From assembly GCA_029959905.1 (NCBI GenBank), contig JASCNZ010000001.1, positions 124,001-188,000 on the forward strand: DNA of 64,000 bases, written 5' to 3'. The notes under the pieces are model-generated. The model was given only the letters and a program-made list of their open reading frames with translations. It ran no database searches and was not told the DNA's origin. Within the stretch, counting starts at the first letter, position 1. Every line of letters begins with the position of its first letter. Of the stretch, positions 53,988 to 64,000 are shown piece after piece. The translations under genes were made by a program, and so were the position numbers. Origin of the DNA: Microbacteriaceae bacterium PS02344. GTDB taxonomy: Bacteria > Actinomycetota > Actinomycetes > Actinomycetales > Microbacteriaceae.

Positions 53988-55643
53988 ATGGAGAACACGC
54001 CCGCCACCGATCCCGCTCCCGTCCTCGACGTGCAGGGCCTCACCGTGACGCTCTCGTCCGACGGCCGACGCAACCGCGTGGTGGACGGCATCGACCTCGC
54101 GGTCCGCCGCGGCGAGATCTTCGCCCTGCTCGGTGAGTCGGGGTCGGGAAAGTCGATGACCGCTCGCGCCGTGATGGGGCTGCTGGCGAAGGACGATGTC
54201 GAGGCGGCACGGCTGTCGCTCAACGGCGTGGATCTTCTGGGACTGTCCGGCGAGGAGCATCGTCGTCTGCGCGGCGTGCAGGTGAGCCTCGTGATGCAGG
54301 ATGCCCTCTCCGCGCTCAACCCGGTGTTGAGCATCGGCGATCAGATCGTCGACCTCATCCGCGCGCACCGCCCGGCGACTCGACGCGCCGCCGAGGCGCG
54401 CGCGGTCGAGCTCCTCACGCTGGTGGGCATCCCCAGCCCGGAGAAGCGCGTGCACGACTACCCGCATCAGTTCTCGGGCGGGCAGCGTCAGCGCATCCTC
54501 ATCGCGATGGCGATCGCGCTCGAGCCCGACCTGGTCATCGCGGATGAGCCGACGACGGCCCTCGACGTCACCGTGCAGGCCCAGATCCTCGACCTGCTCC
54601 TCTCGCTGCGCGATCGCCTCGGCATGGGAGTGCTGCTCATCACGCACGACCTCGGTGTGGTCATGGAGGTCGCAGACCAGGTCGCCGTCATGCGCGCCGG
54701 ACGTATCGTCGAGGCGGGGAGCGCCGATGCGGTGCTCACCGACCCTCAGCATCCGTACACCCTGCAGCTGCTGCACTCCCTGCCTCGCGATGTCAGCGCG
54801 GCCGCGGACGTCGACGGCGAAGCACCCATCCTCGAGGGTCGGGGCCTGGAACGCACGTTCCGCTCGGGGTCTGGCCGGCGCGCGCATCGCGTCGCCGCCG
54901 TGGCCGGGGTCGACCTCGCGCTACGACGCGGCGAGATCCTCGCCGTCGTCGGCGAATCGGGCAGCGGCAAGTCGACGCTGGCCCGGATGCTCGTCGGGCT
55001 CGACTCCCCCGACGCCGGGACGCTGCGTTACCGCGATCAGGACGTCACGCGCGGGCGATTGAAAGACCGCAGGATTCTTCGACGCGGGGTGCAGATGGTC
55101 TTCCAGGACCCGTACATGTCGCTGAACCCGCGGATGACGGTGCAGCAGATCATCGCAGAGCCACTCGCCGCCACACGCACCGGCACCCCGGCGAGCCGCC
55201 GCGCGCGCGTCGCCGAGCTGCTCGAACTGGTCGGGCTGACCCCGGAGATGGGGTCGCGCTTTCCCCACCAGTTCTCCGGCGGGCAGCGTCAGCGCATCGG
55301 CATCGCTCGTGCGCTCGCGCTCGACCCCGATGTGCTGGTCTGCGACGAACCCGTGTCGGCGCTCGACGTGTCGATCCGCGCGCAGATCATCGACCTGCTG
55401 TGCGACCTGCGGGCACGTCTGGGTATGTCGATCGTCTTCATCGCGCACGACCTGTCGCTTGTTCGCCACATCGCCGACCGGGTTGCCGTCATGTACCGCG
55501 GCGACATGGTCGAGGTCGGCGAGACCGAGACGGTCTACCGCGACCCGCAGCACGAGTACACCCGGTCGCTGCTGTCGGCGATCCCGCCGCAGACGCGCGC
55601 CGAACGCGGCATGCTGCAACGACGCACACGTCTCACGGCGTGA
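53988..55643 (+). CDS. Fused dipeptide ABC ATPase (DppD-DppF)
   Basis: 551 residues with two complete ATPase domains. Domain 1 has GESGSGKSM and FSGGQRQRI; domain 2 has GESGSGKST and FSGGQRQRI again, each with its Walker B (VIADEPTTALD, VCDEPVSALD). It energises the DppB/DppC permeases, whose genes run the other way. The start is uncertain among ATGs at 53937, 53976, 53979 and 53988; none has a strong ribosome site. The 168 bases before it hold the divergent promoters. Confidence 0.9.
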   Translation: MENTPATDPAPVLDVQGLTVTLSSDGRRNRVVDGIDLAVRRGEIFALLGESGSGKSMTARAVMGLLAKDDVEAARLSLNGVDLLGLSGEEHRRLRGVQVSLVMQDALSALNPVLSIGDQIVDLIRAHRPATRRAAEARAVELLTLVGIPSPEKRVHDYPHQFSGGQRQRILIAMAIALEPDLVIADEPTTALDVTVQAQILDLLLSLRDRLGMGVLLITHDLGVVMEVADQVAVMRAGRIVEAGSADAVLTDPQHPYTLQLLHSLPRDVSAAADVDGEAPILEGRGLERTFRSGSGRRAHRVAAVAGVDLALRRGEILAVVGESGSGKSTLARMLVGLDSPDAGTLRYRDQDVTRGRLKDRRILRRGVQMVFQDPYMSLNPRMTVQQIIAEPLAATRTGTPASRRARVAELLELVGLTPEMGSRFPHQFSGGQRQRIGIARALALDPDVLVCDEPVSALDVSIRAQIIDLLCDLRARLGMSIVFIAHDLSLVRHIADRVAVMYRGDMVEVGETETVYRDPQHEYTRSLLSAIPPQTRAERGMLQRRTRLTA

Positions 55644-55667
55644 CCGGCCGGTGACCGGCCGCGTGGC

Positions 55668-56045
55668 TCACTCGCCCGCGACGGTCTCGGGCAGCTCGAT
55701 CGGTACGACGGGGCAGTCCTTCCACAGGCGCTCGAGACCGTAGTACACGCGCTCCTCCTGGTGGAAGACGTGCACGATCAAGTCACCGAAGTCGAGCAGC
55801 ACCCACCGGGCCTCTGCGCGGCCCTCGCGGCGAACGCGCTTGTGCCCGGCCTCGATCAGGCGGTCTTCCACCTCGTCGGCGATCGCGGCGACGTTACGCT
55901 CGCTGTTTCCGGTGACGAGCAGGAAGATGTCGACGAGCGGCAGCGGCTCGGACACGTTCAGGGCGACGAGATCCTCACCGCCCTTGGAGACGGCGGCAGC
56001 CGCCGCGATCTGGAGCATGCGGTCGGCGGTTTCAGGTGATTGCAT
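55668..56045 (-). CDS. rsfS: Ribosomal silencing factor RsfS
   Basis: 125 residues. The pattern KGGEDLVALNVSEPLPLVDI, then FLLVTGNSERNVAAIADEVE and WVLLDFGDLIVHVFH is the RsfS/Iojap signature. It binds ribosomal protein L14 and blocks subunit joining when nutrients are low. It sits in the usual place downstream of nadD. The ATG overlaps the upstream stop by one base. Confidence 0.95.
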   Translation of the reverse strand: MQSPETADRMLQIAAAAAVSKGGEDLVALNVSEPLPLVDIFLLVTGNSERNVAAIADEVEDRLIEAGHKRVRREGRAEARWVLLDFGDLIVHVFHQEERVYYGLERLWKDCPVVPIELPETVAGE

Positions 56046-57265
56046 CAGAACACATTCGTGGTGAAGGCCACCCCGAGGGCGACGGCGAGAGCGAGCGCCA
56101 GGCCGCCGGCGACGATCGCCAGGACCAGCATGAGTCGGTTGCCCTTCTCGGGCGCGGGAGGCCGGATGATCTCTCCGGCGGGCTTGATGGTGCTCACCGC
56201 TGAGCTGGCGGCGATCGGCGTGGGCGACGATGCAGGCGCCAGTTCGCCGTCGATGAGCACGGCGTCGACGTCCTTGCCGTCGGCAACACCGTGCGCGTGG
56301 CCCTGAGATCCGAGGCCGCGGGGCAGCTCGTACGACCCGGTGACGAGGATCTCTCCCGTGGACGCCACGGGACCCGAGAGCGAGCCCTCGCCGGGCGACG
56401 GGGTGAAGATCAATGCGCTGGGCGCGGTGTGCGAGCCGGTCGAGTCGCCCGAGGCGATCAGGTCGTCGAACGACGGCGTGAAGGCGGGACGATCCTGTTC
56501 GAGGACCGCCTCCCCGAAAGCCGGGTTCACGACCGGCGTCTCACCTTCGGCGAGGGGCTCGTCGTCGTCGTCTTCGTCGACCAGGTCGTCGGTCTCGCTC
56601 GTCTCGAGGCCGAGGACCTCGACCACGTCGGCCGCGTCGTCGTCGGCGGTGTCAGCATCAGCATCGTCAGCGGGCGCATCCTCGCCGACCGCATCGGCTC
56701 CGGCGGGCGTGGATCCGTCGACGACGACCGCGTCGACCGGCGTCTCGCGCGACGCCGCGGCCGCATCCGAGGCACTCACGGGGGTCGCGACCAGTTGCTC
56801 GTCGTCGTCGAGATCGTCATCGAGGTCGTCGCCGGAACCGGTCGCGTCGTCGATACCGGTCGGAACGGTCGCCGGAGGCGCGAACGTCGGCACTTCGGAG
56901 ACCACGGAAGGCTGCTCCTGCTCGGTCCCGTCGATCACCGGCACCGATGCCGTGCGGATGCGCTCCTGCTCGCGCGCCTGGCGCCGGGTCAGCGGCGCCG
57001 CCCCGGCCGTCGACGAGTCATCGTCTCCGGGCGACACGGCATCCGCCGCCTCGATCGCGTCCGGTTGCGCGACGGGCTCCCGCGCGGGCGCCGCGGCGGG
57101 TTCCTGTGCCGGCGCTGCGTCGGACTCGTGCACGGCCGCGGCGTCGGACTCCTGCGCGGCCTCGGCCATCTCGTCGGTGATCACCGGGGTCGCGCCGGTC
57201 TGCCGCGCCTCACGCAACTGCTTGCGCGTCAGCGGACCGTGCCCCTGCTGATCCGATGTACTCAT
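56045..57265 (-). CDS. Acidic membrane-anchored protein of unknown function
   Basis: 406 residues. A long acidic, Ala/Asp-rich disordered region, with two basic [10 protein letters not shown] / [11 protein letters not shown] repeats, is followed by a single C-terminal helix ([20 protein letters not shown]). It looks like a tail-anchored protein with most of its length in the cytoplasm. It lies between nadD and rsfS, with ATGA and TGATG overlaps on both sides, as in related actinobacteria. The function is unknown. Confidence 0.8.
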   Translation of the reverse strand: MSTSDQQGHGPLTRKQLREARQTGATPVITDEMAEAAQESDAAAVHESDAAPAQEPAAAPAREPVAQPDAIEAADAVSPGDDDSSTAGAAPLTRRQAREQERIRTASVPVIDGTEQEQPSVVSEVPTFAPPATVPTGIDDATGSGDDLDDDLDDDEQLVATPVSASDAAAASRETPVDAVVVDGSTPAGADAVGEDAPADDADADTADDDAADVVEVLGLETSETDDLVDEDDDDEPLAEGETPVVNPAFGEAVLEQDRPAFTPSFDDLIASGDSTGSHTAPSALIFTPSPGEGSLSGPVASTGEILVTGSYELPRGLGSQGHAHGVADGKDVDAVLIDGELAPASSPTPIAASSAVSTIKPAGEIIRPPAPEKGNRLMLVLAIVAGGLALALAVALGVAFTTNVF

Positions 57266-57864
57266 GCCTTGCTCCGATACAGATGATGCTTCGCGATGTA
57301 CTGGACGACCCCGTCGGGGACGAGGTACCACACCGGTTGATCCTCTCGGACCCTCTCTCGACAGGCCGTCGACGAGATCGACAGGGCCGGCACCTCGAGC
57401 TGGCTCACGTTGTCGCTCGGGAGGCCGTCTGTGCTCAGAACGTGTCCTGGGCGCGAGACCGCGACGAAGTGGGCCAACTCCCACAGTTCATCATGGTCTC
57501 TCCAACTGAGAATCTGCGCCACGGCATCGGCACCCGAGATGAAGAACAGCTCGGCATCGGGGCGCTCGCGCTTCAGGTCGCGCAGCGTGTCGATCGTGTA
57601 GGTGGGTCCCGCCCGGTCGACGTCGACGCGACTCACGGTGAAGCGGGGATTGGATGCGGTAGCGATCACCGTCATCAGATAGCGGTGCTCGCTGGGGGTC
57701 ACGTCCGATTTCTGCCACGGCCGCCCCGTCGGGACGAAGACGACCTCGTCGAGATCGAAGGAGTGCGCCACCTCGCTCGCCGCGACCAGGTGTCCGTGAT
57801 GGATCGGGTCGAAGGTCCCGCCCATCACGCCGATGCGCGGAGCGCGCGAGGTCGCGGTCTCCAT
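57262..57864 (-). CDS. nadD: Nicotinate-nucleotide adenylyltransferase
   Basis: 200 residues. [20 protein letters not shown] is the nucleotidyltransferase HxGH block, and [13 protein letters not shown] is the C-terminal ISSTxxR motif. It makes deamido-NAD from nicotinate mononucleotide and ATP in NAD synthesis. Confidence 0.96.
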   Translation of the reverse strand: METATSRAPRIGVMGGTFDPIHHGHLVAASEVAHSFDLDEVVFVPTGRPWQKSDVTPSEHRYLMTVIATASNPRFTVSRVDVDRAGPTYTIDTLRDLKRERPDAELFFISGADAVAQILSWRDHDELWELAHFVAVSRPGHVLSTDGLPSDNVSQLEVPALSISSTACRERVREDQPVWYLVPDGVVQYIAKHHLYRSKA

Positions 57865-57870
57865 GGTGCC

Positions 57871-58098
57871 TTAGTGGCCGTGCCCTGCCGCCTCGTGGCC
57901 GTCCTTGCCGTGCTTCGCAGCCCAGGCGTCGGCCTTGGCGGAGTGACGGTTGGCGACGTGGCGGTACGACAGCGTCACGAAGCCGAGGAACGCGAAGACG
58001 ATCGCCGCGATCACGCCGAAGATCAGCGTTTCGAGGGCCACGTTGCCGTGGTGCTCGGTTTCGGCGGCAGCCATCGCGACCTGTGCGATGAGATTCAT
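57871..58098 (-). CDS. Small single-helix membrane protein with His-rich tail
   Basis: 75 residues: one transmembrane helix (LIFGVIAAIVFAFLGFVTLS) and a basic, His-rich C-terminus (ANRHSAKADAWAAKHGKDGH, then EAAGHGH). GGAGAAACG precedes the ATG. A small gene in this position is common between proA and nadD in this group. The role is unknown. Confidence 0.75.
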   Translation of the reverse strand: MNLIAQVAMAAAETEHHGNVALETLIFGVIAAIVFAFLGFVTLSYRHVANRHSAKADAWAAKHGKDGHEAAGHGH

Positions 58099-58149
58099 CG
58101 TTTCTCCGTTTCGTGACCTGACTCGGTGCAGCGCGTTCCAGTCTAGCCC

Positions 58150-59403
58150 TCAGGCGCGCGTCTGCCCCGCCCCACGCGCCAGCCACTTCGTGCTGGTGAG
58201 CTCGGCGAGCCCCATCGGTCCGCGGGCGTGCAGCTTCTGCGTCGAGATGCCGACCTCGGCACCGAACCCGAATTCGGCGCCGTCGGTGAACCGCGTCGAT
58301 GCGTTCGCCATGACCACCGCCGAGTCGACCTCGGCGAGGAAGCGCTCGATGCTGCGGGCATCCGTCGAGACGATGGACTCGGTGTGCCCGGTGCTGTAGC
58401 GGCGGATGTGGTCGAGGGCGTCGTCGAGCGAGTCGACGACCTTGATCGCGATCTCCAGGCCGAGGTACTCGGTCTTCCAATCCTCCTCGGTGGCGGGGAT
58501 GACGCTCGCGACGAGTCCGACCACCATGTCGTCTCCGTGGATCGCTACCCCTTCGCTCTGCAGCTCGCTGGCGACCAGCGGCACCAGTCGCGGTGCGGCC
58601 TGGCGGTGCACGAGCACGGTCTCGACGGCGTTGCAGACGCTCGGGCGCTGCACCTTCGCGTTCATGACGATGTCCCTGGCCCAGTCGTCCGGTGCCGATT
58701 CGTCGAGGAAGATGTGCACGTTGCCGGCGCCGGTCTCGATGACCGGCACGGTCGACTGCGTCACGACGGTCTCGATGAGACCGGCACTCCCCCGCGGCAC
58801 GAGCACGTCGATGTAGCCGCGCCCCTGCATAAGGGCCGTCGCACCCTCCCGGCCGAAGTCGTCGACGGTCTGGATCGCCTCCGGGGTCACCCCTGCCGCG
58901 ACGAGGGCCTCGCGCATGACGTCGACCAGCACCGTGTTGGATTCGCGCGCCGCACTGCCGCCGCGCAGCACCGCGGCGTTGCCGGAGCGGAGGGCGAGCG
59001 CCGCGATGTCGACCGTGACGTTGGGGCGGGCCTCGTAGATCGCCCCGACGACGCCGAAGGGGACCCTGACCTGCTCGAGCATGACGCCGTTGGGCATCCG
59101 ATGGCCGCCGACCACGCGCCCGACCGGGTCGGGAAGCGCCGCCACCTCGCGCACGGCGGTGGCGAGGGCGGCCACACGCTTCTCATCGAGACGCAGCCGG
59201 TCGATCAGCGAATCGCCGATCGCGTTCTCCCTCCCGCGATCGATGTCCACCGCGTTGGCCGCGATGATGCGTTCGGCGTCACGCTCGAGACCGGCGGCGA
59301 TCGCCTCGAGCACGCGGGCCTTGTCGGCGCTCGTAAGGGCCGCCGTCGCACGGGAGGCGTCCTTCGCGCGCTCCAGGCGCGCCTGCGGGGTCTGGTCGGT
59401 CAT
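58150..59403 (-). CDS. proA: Glutamate-5-semialdehyde dehydrogenase (gamma-glutamyl phosphate reductase)
   Basis: 417 residues, normal length. The catalytic Cys is in QRPSVCNAVETVLVH, and the VPFGVVGAIYEARPNVTVDI block fits ProA. It reduces gamma-glutamyl phosphate with NADPH in proline synthesis. It lies 29 bases after proB. Confidence 0.96.
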   Translation of the reverse strand: MTDQTPQARLERAKDASRATAALTSADKARVLEAIAAGLERDAERIIAANAVDIDRGRENAIGDSLIDRLRLDEKRVAALATAVREVAALPDPVGRVVGGHRMPNGVMLEQVRVPFGVVGAIYEARPNVTVDIAALALRSGNAAVLRGGSAARESNTVLVDVMREALVAAGVTPEAIQTVDDFGREGATALMQGRGYIDVLVPRGSAGLIETVVTQSTVPVIETGAGNVHIFLDESAPDDWARDIVMNAKVQRPSVCNAVETVLVHRQAAPRLVPLVASELQSEGVAIHGDDMVVGLVASVIPATEEDWKTEYLGLEIAIKVVDSLDDALDHIRRYSTGHTESIVSTDARSIERFLAEVDSAVVMANASTRFTDGAEFGFGAEVGISTQKLHARGPMGLAELTSTKWLARGAGQTRA

Positions 59404-59432
59404 CCGCCCAGTCTAGAGGCGCGTGCGAGCCC

Positions 59433-62078
<2,646 letters not shown>

Positions 62079-62096
62079 GTCCTGGTCTCCTCGGTC

Positions 62097-62405
62097 TTAC
62101 TTGATGCCGGTGATCTTGACGCGCGTGAGCTCCTGGCGGTGGCCCTGACGCTTCTTGTAGCCGGTCTTGTTCTTGTACTTCTGGATGATGATCTTCGGGC
62201 CGCGGAGGTTGCCGATGACCTCAGCCGTGACCTTGACCTTCGCCAGAGCGTCGGCGTCGGTGGTCACTGAGGCGCCGTCGACGAGCAGCACGGCGGGCAG
62301 CTCGATCTTCTCGCCCGAGGCAGCCTGAACACGGTCGAGCTGAACGATCGTGCCGACCTCGACCTTCTCCTGCCGCCCACCGGCGCGCACTACTGCGTAA
62401 ACCAC
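62097..62405 (-). CDS. rplU: 50S ribosomal protein L21
   Basis: 102 residues: [20 protein letters not shown] at the start and [19 protein letters not shown] at the end, normal L21 length. The GTG at 62405 is chosen by family length. An ATG at 62410 is out of frame. Confidence 0.96.
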   Translation of the reverse strand: MVYAVVRAGGRQEKVEVGTIVQLDRVQAASGEKIELPAVLLVDGASVTTDADALAKVKVTAEVIGNLRGPKIIIQKYKNKTGYKKRQGHRQELTRVKITGIK

Positions 62406-62617
62406 TTCATACCTGTTTCGTTGGGGAGCTCGAGGCTCCGAGAATCTCACGGGAAGACTGTTGCTTGCATGCACCGCGGGGCGGCGGGTGCGAAGGCAAG
62501 ACTCTCCGCTTCGGCCGACGAGGTCGACGCGGCTTACGCACCAAGGGACTACTTTACCGGATGCTTCGGCTCCTCGCAAAGCGAGCCGAGCGGCGTGCCG
62601 CGTTCTAGGCTGGCGGG

Positions 62618-62884
62618 ATGACCGTTCTCGTCGACGACCCCGTCTGGCCCGCCCACGGACGGCTCTGGGCGCACCTGGTGAGCGACGAGAGCCTCGACGA
62701 GCTGCACGCGTTCGCGCGCCGCAACGACCTGCCGGCGCGCGCCTTCGACCGCGACCACTACGACGTCCCCGAAGAGAGCATCGAGCGGCTCGTGGCCGAA
62801 GGGGCCCGGCGCGTGGGCGGCAAAGAGCTCACGCGCCGGCTGATCGCCTCAGGACTCCGGGTTCGCGGGCGCGACCGGCGCTGA
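62618..62884 (+). CDS. DUF4031 domain protein
   Basis: 88 residues starting [20 protein letters not shown], with [20 protein letters not shown] and [12 protein letters not shown], the DUF4031 pattern. The function is unknown. It is convergent with the RNase gene and overlaps its 3' end by 36 bases. Confidence 0.88.
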   Translation: MTVLVDDPVWPAHGRLWAHLVSDESLDELHAFARRNDLPARAFDRDHYDVPEESIERLVAEGARRVGGKELTRRLIASGLRVRGRDRR

Positions 62885-64000
62885 CGACTCGCCGTTCACC
62901 GACACCGGCGTCCCCGTGAGGGCTGCCGTGCTCACCCGGCGCCGTCCACGACCCTGACCGGGCGCCTTCGGCTCGGGCAGCGCGTCGAGGACGGAGTCGA
63001 GCAACTGCTCCGCGGGACTCCGCGGAGCACTCTTGCGCTCTCCCCCGCGCTTCTTGCGCGGCTTCTTGGCCCGCTCGGGGGCCTCGGCCTGAGCGGCGGC
63101 CTCGACGACGGGCGCCTCGGTCGGAGCATCCTCCGCCGCGCCGCGGGTCGACGCAGCGATCTGCGCGAGCGCGGACTTCGCACCCTCGGGGATGCTGTGC
63201 GTCACCGGCGCTGCGGGAGCACTGTTCTGGCTCTGGTTCTGGTTGCCGCCGCGCTGGCGGCGTCCGCCGTTGCCGTTCCCGTTGCCACCGCCGTTGCCGT
63301 TGCCGTTCGAACGGTGCTTGACGACCGGGTCGTGGTGCACGATCACGCCACGCCCGGCGCAGACCTCGCACGCCTCGCTGAACGTCTCGAGCAGGCCGAG
63401 GCCGAGCTTCTTACGGGTCATCTGCACGAGGCCGAGCGAGGTGACCTCGGCGACCTGGTGCTTCGTGCGGTCGCGGCTCAGGCACTCGATCAGACGGCGC
63501 AGCACGAGGTCGCGGTTCGACTCGAGCACCATGTCGATGAAGTCGACGACGATGATGCCGCCGATGTCGCGCAGGCGCAGCTGACGCACGATCTCCTCGG
63601 CCGCCTCGAGGTTGTTCTTCGTGACGGTCTCTTCGAGGTTGCCGCCCGAACCGACGAACTTGCCGGTGTTGACGTCGACCACGGTCATCGCCTCGGTGCG
63701 GTCGATCACCAGCGAGCCGCCCGAGGGCAGCCACACCTTGCGGTCGAGAGCCTTCTCGATCTGCTCGGTGATGCGGAAGGCATCGAACGGGTCGGTCTCG
63801 TCCTCGTAGGCCTCGACGCGCTCCAGCAGGTCGGGCGCGACACCCTCGAGGTACGCGCGGATGGTCCGCTGCGAGTCCTCGCCCTGGATGAGCATCTTCG
63901 TGAAGTCCTCGTTGAAGACGTCGCGGACGATCTTCACCAGCAGGTCGGGCTCGGCGTGCAGCAGCGCGGGGGCCTGCTGCGTCTCGACCTGCGTGCGGAT
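62849..64000 (-). CDS. Rne/Rng family ribonuclease (partial, start beyond right edge)
   Basis: The frame enters at base 64000, so the N-terminus is missing. The visible 383 residues hold the catalytic DNase-like part (Asp in VVDVNTGKF and VVDFIDMVLES), the Zn-link CEVCAGRG and a disordered Gly/Asn-rich tail ending in basic and Pro/Ala-rich sequence. This is the actinobacterial RNase E/G, the main mRNA and rRNA processing endonuclease. Confidence 0.95.
   Translation of the reverse strand: MRTQVETQQAPALLHAEPDLLVKIVRDVFNEDFTKMLIQGEDSQRTIRAYLEGVAPDLLERVEAYEDETDPFDAFRITEQIEKALDRKVWLPSGGSLVIDRTEAMTVVDVNTGKFVGSGGNLEETVTKNNLEAAEEIVRQLRLRDIGGIIVVDFIDMVLESNRDLVLRRLIECLSRDRTKHQVAEVTSLGLVQMTRKKLGLGLLETFSEACEVCAGRGVIVHHDPVVKHRSNGNGNGGGNGNGNGGRRQRGGNQNQSQNSAPAAPVTHSIPEGAKSALAQIAASTRGAAEDAPTEAPVVEAAAQAEAPERAKKPRKKRGGERKSAPRSPAEQLLDSVLDALPEPKAPGQGRGRRRVSTAALTGTPVSVNGESSAPVAPANPES

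Overview
The window is high-GC DNA from an actinobacterium. Gene order and protein character suggest Microbacteriaceae, probably Microbacterium or a close relative. The evidence is the rplU-rpmA-obgE-proB-proA-nadD-rsfS block, a partial Rne/Rng ribonuclease, a BioQ-type control region before bioY, and frequent ATGA/GTGA stop-start overlaps. The genus call is an inference. No complete rRNA, complete tRNA or CRISPR array was seen.

Layout. 1-20.6 kb is catabolic and stress-related. It holds an aldehyde dehydrogenase-MFS operon with a divergent GAF/PucR regulator, and an alpha/beta hydrolase divergent from an MmyB-like regulator. A long minus-strand run follows (PucR regulator, two alpha/beta hydrolases, MFS exporter, FAD monooxygenase) that faces a large LuxR-type ATPase regulator. 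Next come a DyP peroxidase coupled to a FUSC-like membrane protein, a 1-Cys peroxiredoxin, a DsbA-like protein and another MFS transporter. 20.6-24.8 kb carries a bicupin oxalate decarboxylase, a YoaK/DUF1275 membrane protein, a P-loop kinase gene broken by one stop codon, a tandem crcB (fluoride channel) pair and a small HicA-like protein.

24.8-35.2 kb is the most plastic part. A truncated tcmP gene abuts a three-gene restriction-modification operon: a stand-alone methyltransferase motif-I protein, a GIY-YIG/SF2 helicase/partial methyltransferase protein, and a separate NPPY methyltransferase half. The block is flanked by repeated 3' ends of a tRNA gene, probably tRNA-Ser, on the minus strand. 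To its right lie small hypothetical genes, one with an in-frame stop, a heavily decayed IS5-family transposase, and a 3' end of a different tRNA that marks the step back to core sequence.

35.2-64 kb is mostly core. It has a PPOX/ferredoxin-reductase pair and a biotin-uptake operon (bioY, AMP-dependent ligase, thiolase-like protein, ECF ATPase, ECF T component) behind two tandem BioQ-like operators. A poly-C tract between two small acidic-protein genes may be a sequencing artefact. A BLUF photoreceptor, an AI-2E-family transporter and small conserved proteins follow. A seven-gene peptide-use operon (M19 dipeptidase, lipoprotein, two permeases, M24 peptidase, aminopeptidase-like hydrolase, double AsnC/Lrp regulator) has its fused ATPase transcribed divergently. 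The window ends with the ribosome/proline/NAD housekeeping block and a partial RNase E/G gene.
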